Below, in pieces: positions 52,147-61,659 of a DNA stretch of 64,000 nt (position 1 is the stretch's first letter; each line of letters opens with the position of its first letter). Below the pieces are notes generated by a model. That model had not been told where the DNA came from and did no database searches. It was given only the letters and a program-made list of their open reading frames with translations. The DNA comes from Bacteroides salyersiae WAL 10018 = DSM 18765 = JCM 12988 (GTDB taxonomy: Bacteria; Bacteroidota; Bacteroidia; Bacteroidales; Bacteroidaceae), in NCBI RefSeq assembly GCF_000381365.1, contig NZ_KB905466.1, positions 2,902,821 through 2,966,820 on the forward strand. The letters are read 5' to 3'. The translations under genes and the position numbers were made by a program.

Positions 52147-53166
52147 TTACTGTTTTTGTGCTACCGATGGTCTGAAAGGTATATAGAGCACATAGTTGCA
52201 TGCCACCGGTCGGCTTTCTGACATTGCCGGCAGATATTTGGGCATGCCCTTGACTATTCTCAGTGCCTCTTCTGCGAATTCCGGATGCGAGTATTGCAAG
52301 ATATGTGCATTTGTCACATTACCTTCCCTGCTTACTGTAAACTGGCAGAGGGCATATCCTTTGATTGATTTTTCCAGTAGAGAAGGCGGGTAGGTCATGT
52401 GCTTTGTCGCATAAGTTTCCGGAGTACCTTCCGGAAATTGCGGTATCGCTTCCAGTTCTTTTCCGGATTCGATACTTTGCCACAGCCCGGCAGGAAAGAT
52501 ACCCGAATATTTCGGCTGTTTGTATTCATCGGGAAATGCTTTGTTTCGGTCGCGCAAATCTTTTAGCAATGTTTGAGTGTCTTTTATAATCATACTTTCC
52601 GGAACCTCTTTTCCTGTGGATAAGGCATAGGCCGATTCGCAGATCTGCACCAGGCGGCCCATCAGCGTAGTACTATCCGGTGACCATTTTTTTCCTGTCA
52701 TTACTTTTCCCTTATCGTTTGTGGCGCTAAAATAATAAGTGGTTCCGTCCAGTCCGGTGGTCGAACCGTCCATATCTTGTATCTGCCCGGTGGTTAGTTG
52801 CAGAAGTTCACCGAATGCCTGATAGAGTGCTTTGCTTATTGCCACGGATTTCCTGTTTACTTTAATTTGGTTCCTTTCTGCTTGCCAGCTATTTTGCGAC
52901 AGTGTGTTCGAAACAAGGTAATATTTGCCACCTTGTACTTCTGTCGATACGGTGTATTCCGGTGAGAAAGAGGGCAAGGCGGTATATTGTGCGTAAGGCT
53001 GTTTGGTCAGTCCGGTGTTCAATAGTGAGAATACGTTGCAATAATATCCGCTTAATTCGTCTTTATATTTGGTGTAATCCTTTATAGGTTCCAGATAGTC
53101 GATTTGTCCCATCACCCGGCATGACAGCAGGAAAAGCAGGAGTAGAATCGTCGTTGTTTTTTTCAT
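52147..53166 (-). CDS. TonB-C-terminal-domain exported protein
   Basis: 339 aa with a signal peptide (LLLLFLLSCRVMGQ). The last 90 residues are a TonB C-terminal domain (MTYPPSLLEKSIKGYALCQFTVSREGNVTNAHILQ, HPEFAEEALRIVKGMPKYLPAMSE in pieces). The rest is an unassigned mostly beta/alpha region. It lacks the N-terminal membrane anchor and proline-rich spacer of true TonB, so it is a TonB-domain periplasmic protein, perhaps not an energy transducer. Lies 22 bp after the Nudix gene; cotranscribed. Confidence 0.82.
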   Translation of the reverse strand: MKKTTTILLLLFLLSCRVMGQIDYLEPIKDYTKYKDELSGYYCNVFSLLNTGLTKQPYAQYTALPSFSPEYTVSTEVQGGKYYLVSNTLSQNSWQAERNQIKVNRKSVAISKALYQAFGELLQLTTGQIQDMDGSTTGLDGTTYYFSATNDKGKVMTGKKWSPDSTTLMGRLVQICESAYALSTGKEVPESMIIKDTQTLLKDLRDRNKAFPDEYKQPKYSGIFPAGLWQSIESGKELEAIPQFPEGTPETYATKHMTYPPSLLEKSIKGYALCQFTVSREGNVTNAHILQYSHPEFAEEALRIVKGMPKYLPAMSESRPVACNYVLYIPFRPSVAQKQ

Positions 53167-53188
53167 ATCCGATGTTAGTTGAGAATGT

Positions 53189-53746
53189 TTAGATGAGCCG
53201 CTTTTCTGCCATGTACCTCCAGAGCGGGGCGGCGTGCAGTGATTGCATTATTTCATTGTTCAATAGTAGTTGTTTCACCTCTTCCAGTGTGAGCAGGTGT
53301 ACCGTCAGGTCTTCCGTATCTTCCAGATGCTGTGGGGCTATGGGTTCCACGTCAGTTGCTAAAAAACAATAGGTAACGTTGGTATGTGTACTGGGATTGG
53401 GCGACAGTACCATGTATTCCTGCCAGTTTCCGTTTCCATATCCGGTCTCTTCCAGCAGTTCGCGTTGTGCGGAGACCAGTGGTGAAGCGTCTTCTGTTTC
53501 GCATACTCCGGCGCACAATTCATAGCAGGTCCGGGCAATTCCCGGTCGGTACTGGCGTACAAAGATAAAACGGTCGTCGCGGGTTATTGCGATCATGTTT
53601 ACCCAGTCGGGATATTCGAGGATATAATATTCCGGTATGCGGTTGCCGTTGGGCAATTCCATGTCGTCACGGCGTACGGTGAGCCACGGACGGCGGAAAA
53701 TATATTCACTGCTGAGGGTTTTCCAGACAGAATCTTTTGTCTTCAT
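53189..53746 (-). CDS. Nudix hydrolase (ADP-ribose pyrophosphatase-like)
   Basis: 185 aa from ATG 53746; the frame up to 53815 crosses the promoter box. The Nudix box is present as LVSAQRELLEETGYGNG, preceded by GIARTCYELCAGVCE. The FVRQYRPGI strand and the overall length match the NudF/ADPRase group that cleaves nucleoside diphosphate sugars. The substrate is not fixed by sequence. Confidence 0.9.
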   Translation of the reverse strand: MKTKDSVWKTLSSEYIFRRPWLTVRRDDMELPNGNRIPEYYILEYPDWVNMIAITRDDRFIFVRQYRPGIARTCYELCAGVCETEDASPLVSAQRELLEETGYGNGNWQEYMVLSPNPSTHTNVTYCFLATDVEPIAPQHLEDTEDLTVHLLTLEEVKQLLLNNEIMQSLHAAPLWRYMAEKRLI

Positions 53747-53773
53747 AAAATCAAAGTTTGGTACATCTGTAGG

Positions 53774-53781
53774 CAAAGATA
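53774..53781 (-). promoter_or_regulatory. -7 box of the Nudix-TonB operon
   Basis: The complement reads TATCTTTG, 28 bp upstream of the chosen Nudix start. Confidence 0.5.
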
Positions 53782-53964
53782 CTACTTTTAGCTTAATTTT
53801 AAGAAAATAACGCACTTATTTCTTAAATAATCATTTGAGAATGAACAGGCTATCGGTAAAAATGCTATATTCACAGTAAATAAAAAAGCGCGTTAAGTAA
53901 TCTGAGCAAGAGATAGTATATACTATATATATTTTCTATTATTAATTACTTAAATTCATTTTTT

Positions 53965-54651
53965 ATGGAAGTAAAGAAATCCAAAAGAGCAGCGATTGAG
54001 AACCAACGCGGTACTTGGTTGCTTATGGGTTTTGTAGTAGTGCTTGCTTTCATGTTTGTTACGTTCGAATGGACACAGCATGATATCAAAGTTGCTACCG
54101 GCTCGCTCGCCGATGAACCCGTTTTCGTTGAGACACTTCTCCCTATCACGTATCCCGAAGAGAAGTTGGAACCACCGCCCCCACCGGTTGTAAAAGTGGC
54201 AGAATTGCTCAATATAGTCGATGATGATGATCTGGAAGCAGATGCAGTGGTTTTGGGATTTGATGATTTTGAAGATCCGGTTGAAATAAAATACAGACCG
54301 GTTGTTGTAGAAACAGAAAACGAGCCAGTCGAAGATGAAATTCTTGTTACGGCCGAAAAGATGCCGGAATTTCCGGGTGGAAATGGGGCTTTGTTACAGT
54401 ACCTTAACAAGAATATTAAGTATCCTGTTGTCCCCCAGGAACAGGGGATCCAAGGGAGGGTGATTATTCAATTTGTGGTTGACAAAGACGGAACGATTAC
54501 CGATCCTGTGGTAGTGCGCAGTGTAGATCCTTATCTGGATAAAGAGGCGCTTCGTGTGATTAAAGCAATGCCGAAATGGAAACCGGGTATTCAGGGAGCC
54601 AGATCGGTTAGAGTGAAATACACAGTGCCTGTTACCTTTAGATTGCAGTAA
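53965..54651 (+). CDS. TonB family energy transducer
   Basis: 228 aa. A short basic cytosolic start (MEVKKSKRAAIENQRG), one membrane helix (about 17-33, TWLLMGFVVVLAFMFVTF), and a short proline-rich spacer (KLEPPPPPVVK). A long acidic stretch (about 90-125) leads into the TonB C-terminal domain (EKMPEFPGGNGALLQYLNKNIKYP, GRVIIQFVVDKDGTITDPVVVRS, ALRVIKAMPKWKPG). Energises SusC-type transporters. Single gene. Confidence 0.93.
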   Translation: MEVKKSKRAAIENQRGTWLLMGFVVVLAFMFVTFEWTQHDIKVATGSLADEPVFVETLLPITYPEEKLEPPPPPVVKVAELLNIVDDDDLEADAVVLGFDDFEDPVEIKYRPVVVETENEPVEDEILVTAEKMPEFPGGNGALLQYLNKNIKYPVVPQEQGIQGRVIIQFVVDKDGTITDPVVVRSVDPYLDKEALRVIKAMPKWKPGIQGARSVRVKYTVPVTFRLQ

Positions 54652-54670
54652 GATCTTTTAATTGATTGAA

Positions 54671-54714
54671 TGAATAAGCCGGCCCGGTTGTAAACGAGCC
54701 GGCTCATTTTTTAT
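54671..54714 (+). terminator. Terminator of the TonB gene
   Basis: AAGCCGGC and GCCGGCTC arms in a long imperfect stem, followed by ATTTTTTATT. Confidence 0.8.
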
Positions 54715-54750
54715 TCCGGTGTTTGATTATTCTCTATGAACTAAAAAATA

Positions 54751-54758
54751 TATCTTTG
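54751..54758 (+). promoter_or_regulatory. -7 box of the 54786 gene
   Basis: TATCTTTG. TTTG at 54722-54725 is 25 bp upstream, somewhat far. Confidence 0.45.
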
Positions 54759-54785
54759 CTGCAAAATATTACAGTATACCCCGCT

Positions 54786-55415
54786 ATGAACATCATACTT
54801 GCTTTAAAACGGCCTTTTATCTGGCTTTCCCGTGTGCGCCATCGCTGTGGATATGGCGTACATTCCCCTTTTGCCTTTGAATTGATCACTTGTCTTTTCT
54901 ACGAGAAAACTCCTTATTACGCTTATAAGGAATTGGCGCAGGAAGAAAAAAAACAGAAGAGGAATCATGGTAAAGGATGGCGAAACGAGTCTCTTAAAGT
55001 AAAGCGTCTGCTGTTCCGGTTGGTAAACAGGATACAACCCGGTACGATTATCGATTTTGGTACTCCATCCTCTTCTTCTTTGTATTTGCAATCCGGAAAG
55101 GCAACTGCCGATTATACGTTTGCTTCCGAGCTTTCCGAACTTTTTCTGGAAGCGGACGTACCCGTAGATTTTCTTTATATACATTGTCATCAGAGTCCGG
55201 TTCTGGTGGAAGATGTTTTTCGTATTTGTCTTGCACGGGTCGTTCAGCAGAGTGTTTTCGTGATTCGTGGCATTCATTATTCCAAAGCAATGAAGAACCT
55301 TTGGGAGCGATTGAAAGCGGATGATCGGGTAGGTATTACTTTTGATCTTTATGACGTGGGGATTCTTTTCTTTGATAAAACAAAGATAAAACAGCACTAT
55401 ATAGTCAACTTCTGA
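54786..55415 (+). CDS. Degenerate SAM-methyltransferase-like protein
   Basis: 209 aa from ATG 54786; upstream ATGs overlap the promoter. The pattern RHRCGYGVHSPFAFELI and TIIDFGTPSSSSLYLQ resembles O-methyltransferase-type Rossmann proteins of Bacteroidetes. The glycine-rich loop expected after the first strand is replaced by GTPSSSS, and the middle of the fold is shortened. SAM binding is therefore doubtful. No neighbour suggests a substrate. Confidence 0.65.
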   Translation: MNIILALKRPFIWLSRVRHRCGYGVHSPFAFELITCLFYEKTPYYAYKELAQEEKKQKRNHGKGWRNESLKVKRLLFRLVNRIQPGTIIDFGTPSSSSLYLQSGKATADYTFASELSELFLEADVPVDFLYIHCHQSPVLVEDVFRICLARVVQQSVFVIRGIHYSKAMKNLWERLKADDRVGITFDLYDVGILFFDKTKIKQHYIVNF

Positions 55416-55459
55416 TTATATTTGTGTGTTAACCATATAAAATGAATTCCTAAAGAACG

Positions 55460-56029
55460 ATGATTATGAAGAAGAGCCTTGTATATACAAAGACCGGAGA
55501 CCGTGGTACTACCGGATTGATTGGAGGAACACGCGTGTCGAAAACACATATTCGTCTGGAGGCCTATGGTACGGTAGACGAACTGAATGCTAATCTTGGA
55601 TTATTGATCACTTATCTCAATGAAGAGCATGATAGGGAATTTCTTTTGCATGTGCAAAATAAATTGTTTGCTATAGGCTCTCACCTGGCTACCGATCAAG
55701 ACAAAGTACGGTTGAATGAAGTCAGCATCATTACCCCTGCCGATGTGGAGCAGATTGAACATGAGATAGATGCTGCCGACGAAATCCTTCCCCCTTTGAG
55801 TAATTTTGTGCTTCCCGGTGGCGCGGCCGGTGCTGCCGTCTGTCATATCTGCCGTACGGTGTGCCGGCGTGCCGAACGGCGGATACTTACTCTGTCCGAA
55901 AGTAGTACAATTTCTCCTGAATTGTTAGCTTATGTAAACAGATTATCAGATTATTTATTCATTTTATCACGTAAAATCAATTTTAACGAGGGAAAAGAAG
56001 AAATATTTTGGAATAATAGTTGCAAGTGA
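55460..56029 (+). CDS. Cob(I)alamin adenosyltransferase, PduO type
   Basis: 189 aa. Makes adenosylcobalamin from cob(I)alamin and ATP. The N-terminal ATP-binding motif is [20 protein letters not shown]. The domain core has [35 protein letters not shown] and CRRAERRI, with the C-terminal [15 protein letters not shown]. Supplies the cofactor for methylmalonyl-CoA mutase in the propionate pathway. Confidence 0.95.
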   Translation: MIMKKSLVYTKTGDRGTTGLIGGTRVSKTHIRLEAYGTVDELNANLGLLITYLNEEHDREFLLHVQNKLFAIGSHLATDQDKVRLNEVSIITPADVEQIEHEIDAADEILPPLSNFVLPGGAAGAAVCHICRTVCRRAERRILTLSESSTISPELLAYVNRLSDYLFILSRKINFNEGKEEIFWNNSCK

Positions 56030-56101
56030 AATTTTTTGTTATACTTTTGCCGAAAAATAGAAACCTAAGATTAATATTCACAATTTAAATACTTATAGCT
56101 T

Positions 56102-56323
56102 ATGTATTGGACATTGGAATTAGCATCAAAGTTGGAAGATGCTCCTTGGCCGGCAACTAAGGATGAGTTGATTGATTATGCCATGCGTTCGGGAGCTCCT
56201 CTTGAGGTAATAGAGAACTTGCAGGAAATGGAAGATGAGGGCGAAATCTATGAAAGTATAGAAGATATATGGCCGGATTATCCGAGTAAGGAAGACTTCT
56301 TTTTCAACGAGGAGGAGTATTGA
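56102..56323 (+). CDS. DUF2795 small acidic protein
   Basis: 73 aa, very acidic. Reads YWTLELASKLEDAPWPATKDELIDYAMRSGAPLEVIENLQ in pieces, the DUF2795 pattern in which a P(W/F)PATK segment precedes a helix pair. Function unknown. It has its own leader after the cobalamin gene and ends at a bidirectional terminator. Confidence 0.88.
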   Translation: MYWTLELASKLEDAPWPATKDELIDYAMRSGAPLEVIENLQEMEDEGEIYESIEDIWPDYPSKEDFFFNEEEY

Positions 56324-56345
56324 TTCTGAAAAAATGACACAAATA

Positions 56346-56384
56346 AAAAAATGCCCGGTAGTGATAAACTTCCGGGTATTTTTT
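56346..56384. terminator. Bidirectional terminator
   Basis: AAATGCCCGG and CCGGGTATTT arms with A-run and T-run on either side, between convergent DUF2795 and porin genes. Confidence 0.85.
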
Positions 56385-56392
56385 ATTTATGC

Positions 56393-57580
56393 TTAAAATA
56401 CAGGCATTTGCCAGATGAACCCTACGGATATGCGGTTGGTGGAGTAGTTTTCTTGTCCCAGTATTTTGGCACGGGAGGTGAAGTTGTACGAACGTCCTAC
56501 ATAGGTAAGGAAAAAATGCAGATTTGTTTCCATTGGATAATATTCTACTCCGGCAAGATAGCCCCAGGAAGTACGGTAATTGCCTTTAGCGATATCTTCT
56601 GTGCTTTTAGTTACAGAAGCGGTCTCGTACATCCCTTTTACGAATACATTCCATTTGGGTAGGAAACGGTAGTTCAGCTTGGTGACTACCGACAGATAAC
56701 CAGTATCAAAAACATTGTGTCCGCCGGGGCGCCCGACAATTCCGGTGATTGTTCCGTTTCTGTCTATCCCTTCTTGGGCATACATAAAATCGAGAAACAT
56801 ATTGAACTTGTCCAGATTTAACTCGTTACCTAATGCATAGTAATACATGTTTTTGCTTTTTGCTTCGTTTAGAATAGAAGCAGACCAACGGGTCTTGAAT
56901 ATATCGTTGAAAGTTCCGTTCCAGTTCAATGTATATACCAGTGGGAGTTTACCTGATTTCAAGTCGGGCAGTTTCCCCTCTTCATTCTCGGTAATTCCAT
57001 AGGTACTGTCAAATGAGCCGTTCCGGCTGTTCAATATCTGTAGATTAAGCTGCTGGGTGGAGGTCAGATTATAGCCGATATTCAATCCGGTCATGAAATT
57101 ACTCATGTTCTCGATCATATCACTGTATTCGTAGATATCGATCGGATTCAGATCGAATTCAATTCCACCGTAGGCGGTACATTGCTTACCGGCAAAAAGG
57201 TTGAAGCGATTGTTCAGCTTTATTCCGATTCCGGCATAATCGATGGAAGTAGGAACATTATCAATCATTCCGCCTCCGTCGTTGGAACGGTTCAAGCGTT
57301 GGCGATAGCGGTAAGAGAGCCAGTTGTTGATGTTTCCTTTCATTTCGATACGTAGCTGCCTCATTTTGAAAGCCCCTTCTTCGAATCCGTCTCTGAAGTT
57401 TGCATCAAATCCTCCTTGCATATTGAGGTAAAGGTTGAATTTATCCGATTTCTTTTTTACATCGGTCAATTCCTCAAATAGCGTTTTATCAACCATGAAT
57501 TTCTTACTCTTCTCTGTCCTTTGGGCATATACCCCCTGAATACTACCCAAAATGAGTAGCATAAACATTAATTTTTTCAT
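56393..57580 (-). CDS. OprP/OprO-like outer-membrane porin
   Basis: 395 aa with a signal peptide (MFMLLILGSIQGVYAQ). A short coiled stretch is followed by a 16-strand-like barrel: NLYLNMQGGFDANFRDGFEEGAFKMRQLRIEMKGNINNW in pieces, ending NRISVGFIWQMPVF with terminal Phe. Matches Bacteroidetes porins of the phosphate-selective-porin superfamily. Third gene after dcuB and ansB, so it probably admits asparagine, aspartate or C4-dicarboxylates; the solute is inferred from context. Confidence 0.85.
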   Translation of the reverse strand: MKKLMFMLLILGSIQGVYAQRTEKSKKFMVDKTLFEELTDVKKKSDKFNLYLNMQGGFDANFRDGFEEGAFKMRQLRIEMKGNINNWLSYRYRQRLNRSNDGGGMIDNVPTSIDYAGIGIKLNNRFNLFAGKQCTAYGGIEFDLNPIDIYEYSDMIENMSNFMTGLNIGYNLTSTQQLNLQILNSRNGSFDSTYGITENEEGKLPDLKSGKLPLVYTLNWNGTFNDIFKTRWSASILNEAKSKNMYYYALGNELNLDKFNMFLDFMYAQEGIDRNGTITGIVGRPGGHNVFDTGYLSVVTKLNYRFLPKWNVFVKGMYETASVTKSTEDIAKGNYRTSWGYLAGVEYYPMETNLHFFLTYVGRSYNFTSRAKILGQENYSTNRISVGFIWQMPVF

Positions 57581-57599
57581 AAACAGTTAGGTTAATGAA

Positions 57600-57650
57600 T
57601 TAGTGATTAGTGATAAGTGAATTTACTAATCACTCACTACCAATCACTAA
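57600..57650. other. Imperfect dyad between ansB and the porin gene
   Basis: Repeated TTAGTGATTAGTGA and TCACTCACTACCAATCACTAA arms fill the gap. Within an operon this suggests an mRNA processing or attenuation hairpin. Confidence 0.5.
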
Positions 57651-57652
57651 TT

Positions 57653-58714
57653 TTAGTATTCATTGAAATATTCCTGTATCTTTTTCCAGTCATTGGTTTT
57701 GGTCAATGCAAGCATGAGTAATACGCGTGCTTTCTGCGGATTTAGCTCCTGAGATGCAACAAACTGATATTGGGCATCGTCCACTTCTGCATCCAGCGTT
57801 GTAGGACCGGTGGGTACTCTGGAAGAACGGACAACGAGTATTCCTTTTTTACGGGCATCAATCAGTACAGGGAAAATGTTTTTATGAATATTTCCATTAC
57901 CTACTCCTGCATGGATAATACCTTTATATCCATTTTCCAACAGGGGAGTTACCATGTCGGCTTCTATGTTTGAGTAACTATAGACGATACCTACTTTGGG
58001 GAGTGATTCCAGGTAGGTCACGTCAAAAACGGATTGTAGGGTATGTCTCTTTAATGGAGCCTGATTATAATAGGCTTTTCCGTTGAAGATGTACCCCAAA
58101 GCTCCGGAGTTGGGAGCTTGAAAAGTCTGCACGTCGATCGTGTTCATTTTCTGAACGCTTTCTGCTCCTAAGATGAGGCCGTTCATGGCTACCAATACGC
58201 CCTTACCTATGGATTCTTTGGCACCTGCGGTGACTACGGCATTGTAAATATTGAGCGGACCGTCTGCACTTAAAGCGGTAGAAGGGCGCATGGCTCCCAC
58301 CAACACCACCGGCTTATTGCTTCTTACTGTCAGATTTAGGAAATAAGCAGTTTCTTCCATGGTATCTGTTCCGTGGGTAATCACGATACCGTCTATATCC
58401 GAACGTTTCAATAATTCGTTTATCTTTTTGGCAAGCGTGAGCCAAACAGCATCATTCATGTCCTGTGAACCGATTTTTACAATCTGTTCACCGGTCACAT
58501 TGGCAATATCGTTCAATCCCGGAACGGCATCCAGAAGGGTACTGATAGCTACTTGGCCGGCTGTATAGTTTGTAGAAGTGGCCGAGGTACCTGTTCCGGC
58601 AATGGTTCCACCGGTTGCGAGGATGTGGATGTTAGGTTTTCCGGCAGCGAGAGCTGCGGTTGCGGATAGTAATAACACGACTACTACCAGGCTTAATTTT
58701 TTTAATTCTTTCAT
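57653..58714 (-). CDS. ansB: Type II L-asparaginase
   Basis: 353 aa with a signal peptide (LLLSATAALAAG), so periplasmic. Hydrolyses L-asparagine to aspartate and ammonia. The first active-site motif is ILATGGTIAGTGTS. The second is VITHGTDTMEETAYFL, with the catalytic Thr/Asp; GAMRPSTALSADGP is the lysine-side block. 35 bp downstream of dcuB. Confidence 0.96.
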   Translation of the reverse strand: MKELKKLSLVVVVLLLSATAALAAGKPNIHILATGGTIAGTGTSATSTNYTAGQVAISTLLDAVPGLNDIANVTGEQIVKIGSQDMNDAVWLTLAKKINELLKRSDIDGIVITHGTDTMEETAYFLNLTVRSNKPVVLVGAMRPSTALSADGPLNIYNAVVTAGAKESIGKGVLVAMNGLILGAESVQKMNTIDVQTFQAPNSGALGYIFNGKAYYNQAPLKRHTLQSVFDVTYLESLPKVGIVYSYSNIEADMVTPLLENGYKGIIHAGVGNGNIHKNIFPVLIDARKKGILVVRSSRVPTGPTTLDAEVDDAQYQFVASQELNPQKARVLLMLALTKTNDWKKIQEYFNEY

Positions 58715-58749
58715 GACTGAATGGTTGTTTAGGTTTAATATATTACAGT

Positions 58750-60060
58750 TTAATAAATTTGTATGAACAGAAGTCCCAGTACGATGGCCACCACTGTCGA
58801 TACGATACCGGGCATCATAAAGGAATGATTCAACACATATTTGCCTATTTTTGTTGTACCGGTACGGTCAAAATTAATAGCTGCTACCACTGTGGGGTAG
58901 TTGGGTATGAAAAAATATCCGTTGACAGCCGGAAACATGGCAATAAGCATATAAGGAGAAATGCCTAAAGCAATTCCTAAGGGCATCAATGCCCGTACAG
59001 TGGCAGCTTGGCTATAAAGCAAGATGGACATGATAAACAGCGCGATACCGAATAGCCAAGGCATTTCACGCACGAACCCCTCAATAGATTGGGTCAGTTC
59101 ACCCATATTTCCTTGCAGGAATGTATCACCCATCCAGGCAATACCGAAAATCGCTATTACTGCCTGCATTCCGGCCGGGAAAACAGAGCCTTGTGTTGCT
59201 TTCAAACCGTCCGTTTTGGTGAACAGAAGGATCAGTGCGGCTGCCGATAACATCACAATTTCAATGATGGACGACATTCCTAACGTAACGATTTCTCCGT
59301 CTATCAGAAAAGAAGGGCGCATCCCTTCAAACGATCCGAAAAATACAATAAATATAGTGGCCAGTATGAAGATAAGTACGGAAACCAACGCGTGACGCTT
59401 GTTCTGCACATCTTTAATGGTTACTTTGTGCTCTTTGATGAGTCCTTCTGCTATACGTTTCTGATATTCGGGATCATCTACTAACTCTTTTCCTACACGC
59501 ATCGAGAAGAAAGCTCCTGCCAATACACCGATAATAGTTGCAGGAATCGTTATTTTTAAAATATCGAATAAAGTAATATCGAATCCGGCCAATAAGCCTA
59601 ACAGGGCTACGGTTGCTGCCGATATGGGACTTGCCGTAATGGCCTGTTGTGAAGCGATAACGGCAATGCCGAGGGGCCTTTCCGGGCGGATTTTGGTTTC
59701 GGTAGCTACCTCTGCTATTACCGGAAGAACGGAGTAGGCAACATGCCCTGTTCCGGCTACAAACGTAAACAAATAGGTTACGATCGGACTTAGAATAGTA
59801 ACGTGAGAAGGATTTTTACGCAATAACTTTTCAGCAAGTTTTACCATGTAGTCGAGACCGCCTGCGGCCTGCATACACGAAGCTGCCGAGATTACGGCAG
59901 CGATCATCAGCATGACATCTATCGGAGGGGCTGTGGGTTGTAATCCAAAGCCGAAAGTAAGTATGGCAAGCCCGACGCCTCCCATTACTCCGAGTCCGAT
60001 GCCGCCCAAACGGGCACCGACAATAATTGCAGTTAATACGAATGCTAATTGTAAAATCAT
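58750..60060 (-). CDS. dcuB: Anaerobic C4-dicarboxylate transporter
   Basis: 436 aa, about 10-12 membrane helices. Exchanges or imports fumarate, aspartate, malate and succinate under anaerobic conditions. Family blocks: IIVGARLGGIGLGVMGGVGL, DVMLMIAAVISAASCMQAAGGLDYMV, LSPIVTYLFTFVAGTGHVAYSVLPVI, RPERPLGIAVIASQQAITASPISAATV in pieces. DcuA/DcuB cannot be told apart firmly. First gene of the dcuB-ansB-porin operon, divergent from aspA. Confidence 0.93.
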   Translation of the reverse strand: MILQLAFVLTAIIVGARLGGIGLGVMGGVGLAILTFGFGLQPTAPPIDVMLMIAAVISAASCMQAAGGLDYMVKLAEKLLRKNPSHVTILSPIVTYLFTFVAGTGHVAYSVLPVIAEVATETKIRPERPLGIAVIASQQAITASPISAATVALLGLLAGFDITLFDILKITIPATIIGVLAGAFFSMRVGKELVDDPEYQKRIAEGLIKEHKVTIKDVQNKRHALVSVLIFILATIFIVFFGSFEGMRPSFLIDGEIVTLGMSSIIEIVMLSAAALILLFTKTDGLKATQGSVFPAGMQAVIAIFGIAWMGDTFLQGNMGELTQSIEGFVREMPWLFGIALFIMSILLYSQAATVRALMPLGIALGISPYMLIAMFPAVNGYFFIPNYPTVVAAINFDRTGTTKIGKYVLNHSFMMPGIVSTVVAIVLGLLFIQIY

Positions 60061-60083
60061 ATCATTTCTTTTAAGAATTCTGA

Positions 60084-60091
60084 CAAAGGTA
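60084..60091 (-). promoter_or_regulatory. -7 box of the dcuB operon
   Basis: The complement reads TACCTTTG, 24 bp before the start codon. Confidence 0.5.
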
Positions 60092-60225
60092 ACTGAAATC
60101 TGTTACTGTAGTTTAAACAACAAAAAAAACGTTGAATGGTTTTTGCATATTTATTAAAACAATAACAGCCGGGGGTGGTTATTATATTAGAACAAATAAA
60201 AAATATCCTATTAAAAATAGAAATT

Positions 60226-61659
60226 ATGGAACAGAATTTATCAAGAGAAACCCGTACGGAAAGTGACTTGATCGGTAGTCGTGAAGTACCGGCAGATGCA
60301 TTGTACGGTGTTCAGACATTAAGGGGAATTGAAAATTTCCGTATCAGTAAATTCCATTTAAACGAGTATCCCTTGTTTATAAATGCGCTTGCTATCACCA
60401 AGATGGGGGCGGCAGTTGCTAACTATGAACTCGGCTTATTGACAAAGGAACAGGTGGATGCTATTCTTAAGGCCTGTAAAGAAATTCTTGAAGGCGAACA
60501 TCATGAGCAGTTTCCGGTGGATATGATTCAGGGCGGTGCCGGAACGACTACCAATATGAATGCCAATGAAGTGATAGCAAACCGTGCGCTCGAGTTGATG
60601 GGACATCAGCGGGGAGAATATCAATACTGCTCACCCAACGATCACGTGAACCGTTCACAATCTACCAATGATGCCTATCCCACGGCTATACATCTTGGCA
60701 TGTACTATACCCATCTCAAATTAGTGAAACATTTCAGTGAATTGATCGAGGCTTTTCAGAAGAAAGCTACTCTGTTTGCACATATTATCAAGATGGGGCG
60801 TACCCAATTGGAAGACGCCGTACCGATGACTTTGGGGCAGACATTTAACGGCTTTGCAAGCATTCTTCGTGATGAGATTAAGAATTTGGATTTTGCAGCA
60901 CAGGATTTTCTGACAGTCAACATGGGGGCTACCGCTATCGGGACCGGAATTACTGCCGAACCGGAATATGCAGAGAAATGTATTGAAGCTCTGCGCAAAA
61001 TTACCGGTTGGGATATCAAGCTGGCCGAAGATTTGGTGGGTGCCACTTCGGATACTTCCGCCATGGTGGGGTATTCATCGGCTATGCGGCGTGTCGCTGT
61101 GAAAATGAATAAGATTTGTAATGACTTGCGTCTGTTGGCTTCCGGTCCGCGTTGTGGCTTAGGGGAGATTAATCTTCCTGCCATGCAACCCGGATCGTCT
61201 ATTATGCCGGGCAAGGTCAATCCGGTGATTCCCGAGGTGATGAATCAAGTCTCCTATAAAGTGATTGGAAACGACCTTTGTGTAGCCATGAGTGGTGAAG
61301 CAGCACAAATGGAACTCAATGCTATGGAGCCTGTGATGGCGCAGTGCTGTTTTGAGTCGGCGGATCTGTTGATGAACGGATTTGATACCTTGCGTACTTT
61401 ATGTATCGATGGCATTACGGCGAATGAAGAAGTCTGTCGTCGTTATGTGCACGACAGCATTGGTGTGGTTACTGCGCTTAATCCTGTAATTGGTTATAAG
61501 AACTCCACAAAGATAGCCAAAGAGGCTCTTGAAACAGGCAGAGGTGTTTATGAATTAGTATTGGAGCACGGCATTCTTTCAAAGAAAGATCTCGATACTA
61601 TTTTGAAACCGGAAAATATGATCAAACCGGTAAAGTTGGATATTAAGTCTAATAAATAA
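60226..61659 (+). CDS. aspA: Aspartate ammonia-lyase
   Basis: 477 aa from ATG 60226. Converts aspartate to fumarate and ammonia, feeding fumarate respiration. The fumarase/aspartase signature is GSSIMPGKVNPV. The start RTESDLIGSREVPADALYGVQTLRG, QGGAGTTTNMNANEV and GRTQLEDAVPMTLGQ are also present. Divergently placed from dcuB and ansB, so the three form an asparagine/aspartate utilisation module. Confidence 0.96.
   Translation: MEQNLSRETRTESDLIGSREVPADALYGVQTLRGIENFRISKFHLNEYPLFINALAITKMGAAVANYELGLLTKEQVDAILKACKEILEGEHHEQFPVDMIQGGAGTTTNMNANEVIANRALELMGHQRGEYQYCSPNDHVNRSQSTNDAYPTAIHLGMYYTHLKLVKHFSELIEAFQKKATLFAHIIKMGRTQLEDAVPMTLGQTFNGFASILRDEIKNLDFAAQDFLTVNMGATAIGTGITAEPEYAEKCIEALRKITGWDIKLAEDLVGATSDTSAMVGYSSAMRRVAVKMNKICNDLRLLASGPRCGLGEINLPAMQPGSSIMPGKVNPVIPEVMNQVSYKVIGNDLCVAMSGEAAQMELNAMEPVMAQCCFESADLLMNGFDTLRTLCIDGITANEEVCRRYVHDSIGVVTALNPVIGYKNSTKIAKEALETGRGVYELVLEHGILSKKDLDTILKPENMIKPVKLDIKSNK

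Noticed and set aside
57600..57650. Dyad between ansB and the porin gene as a terminator
   Set aside because: It lies within a probable operon, the stem is imperfect and AT-rich, and the T-run is weak. A processing or attenuation role fits better.
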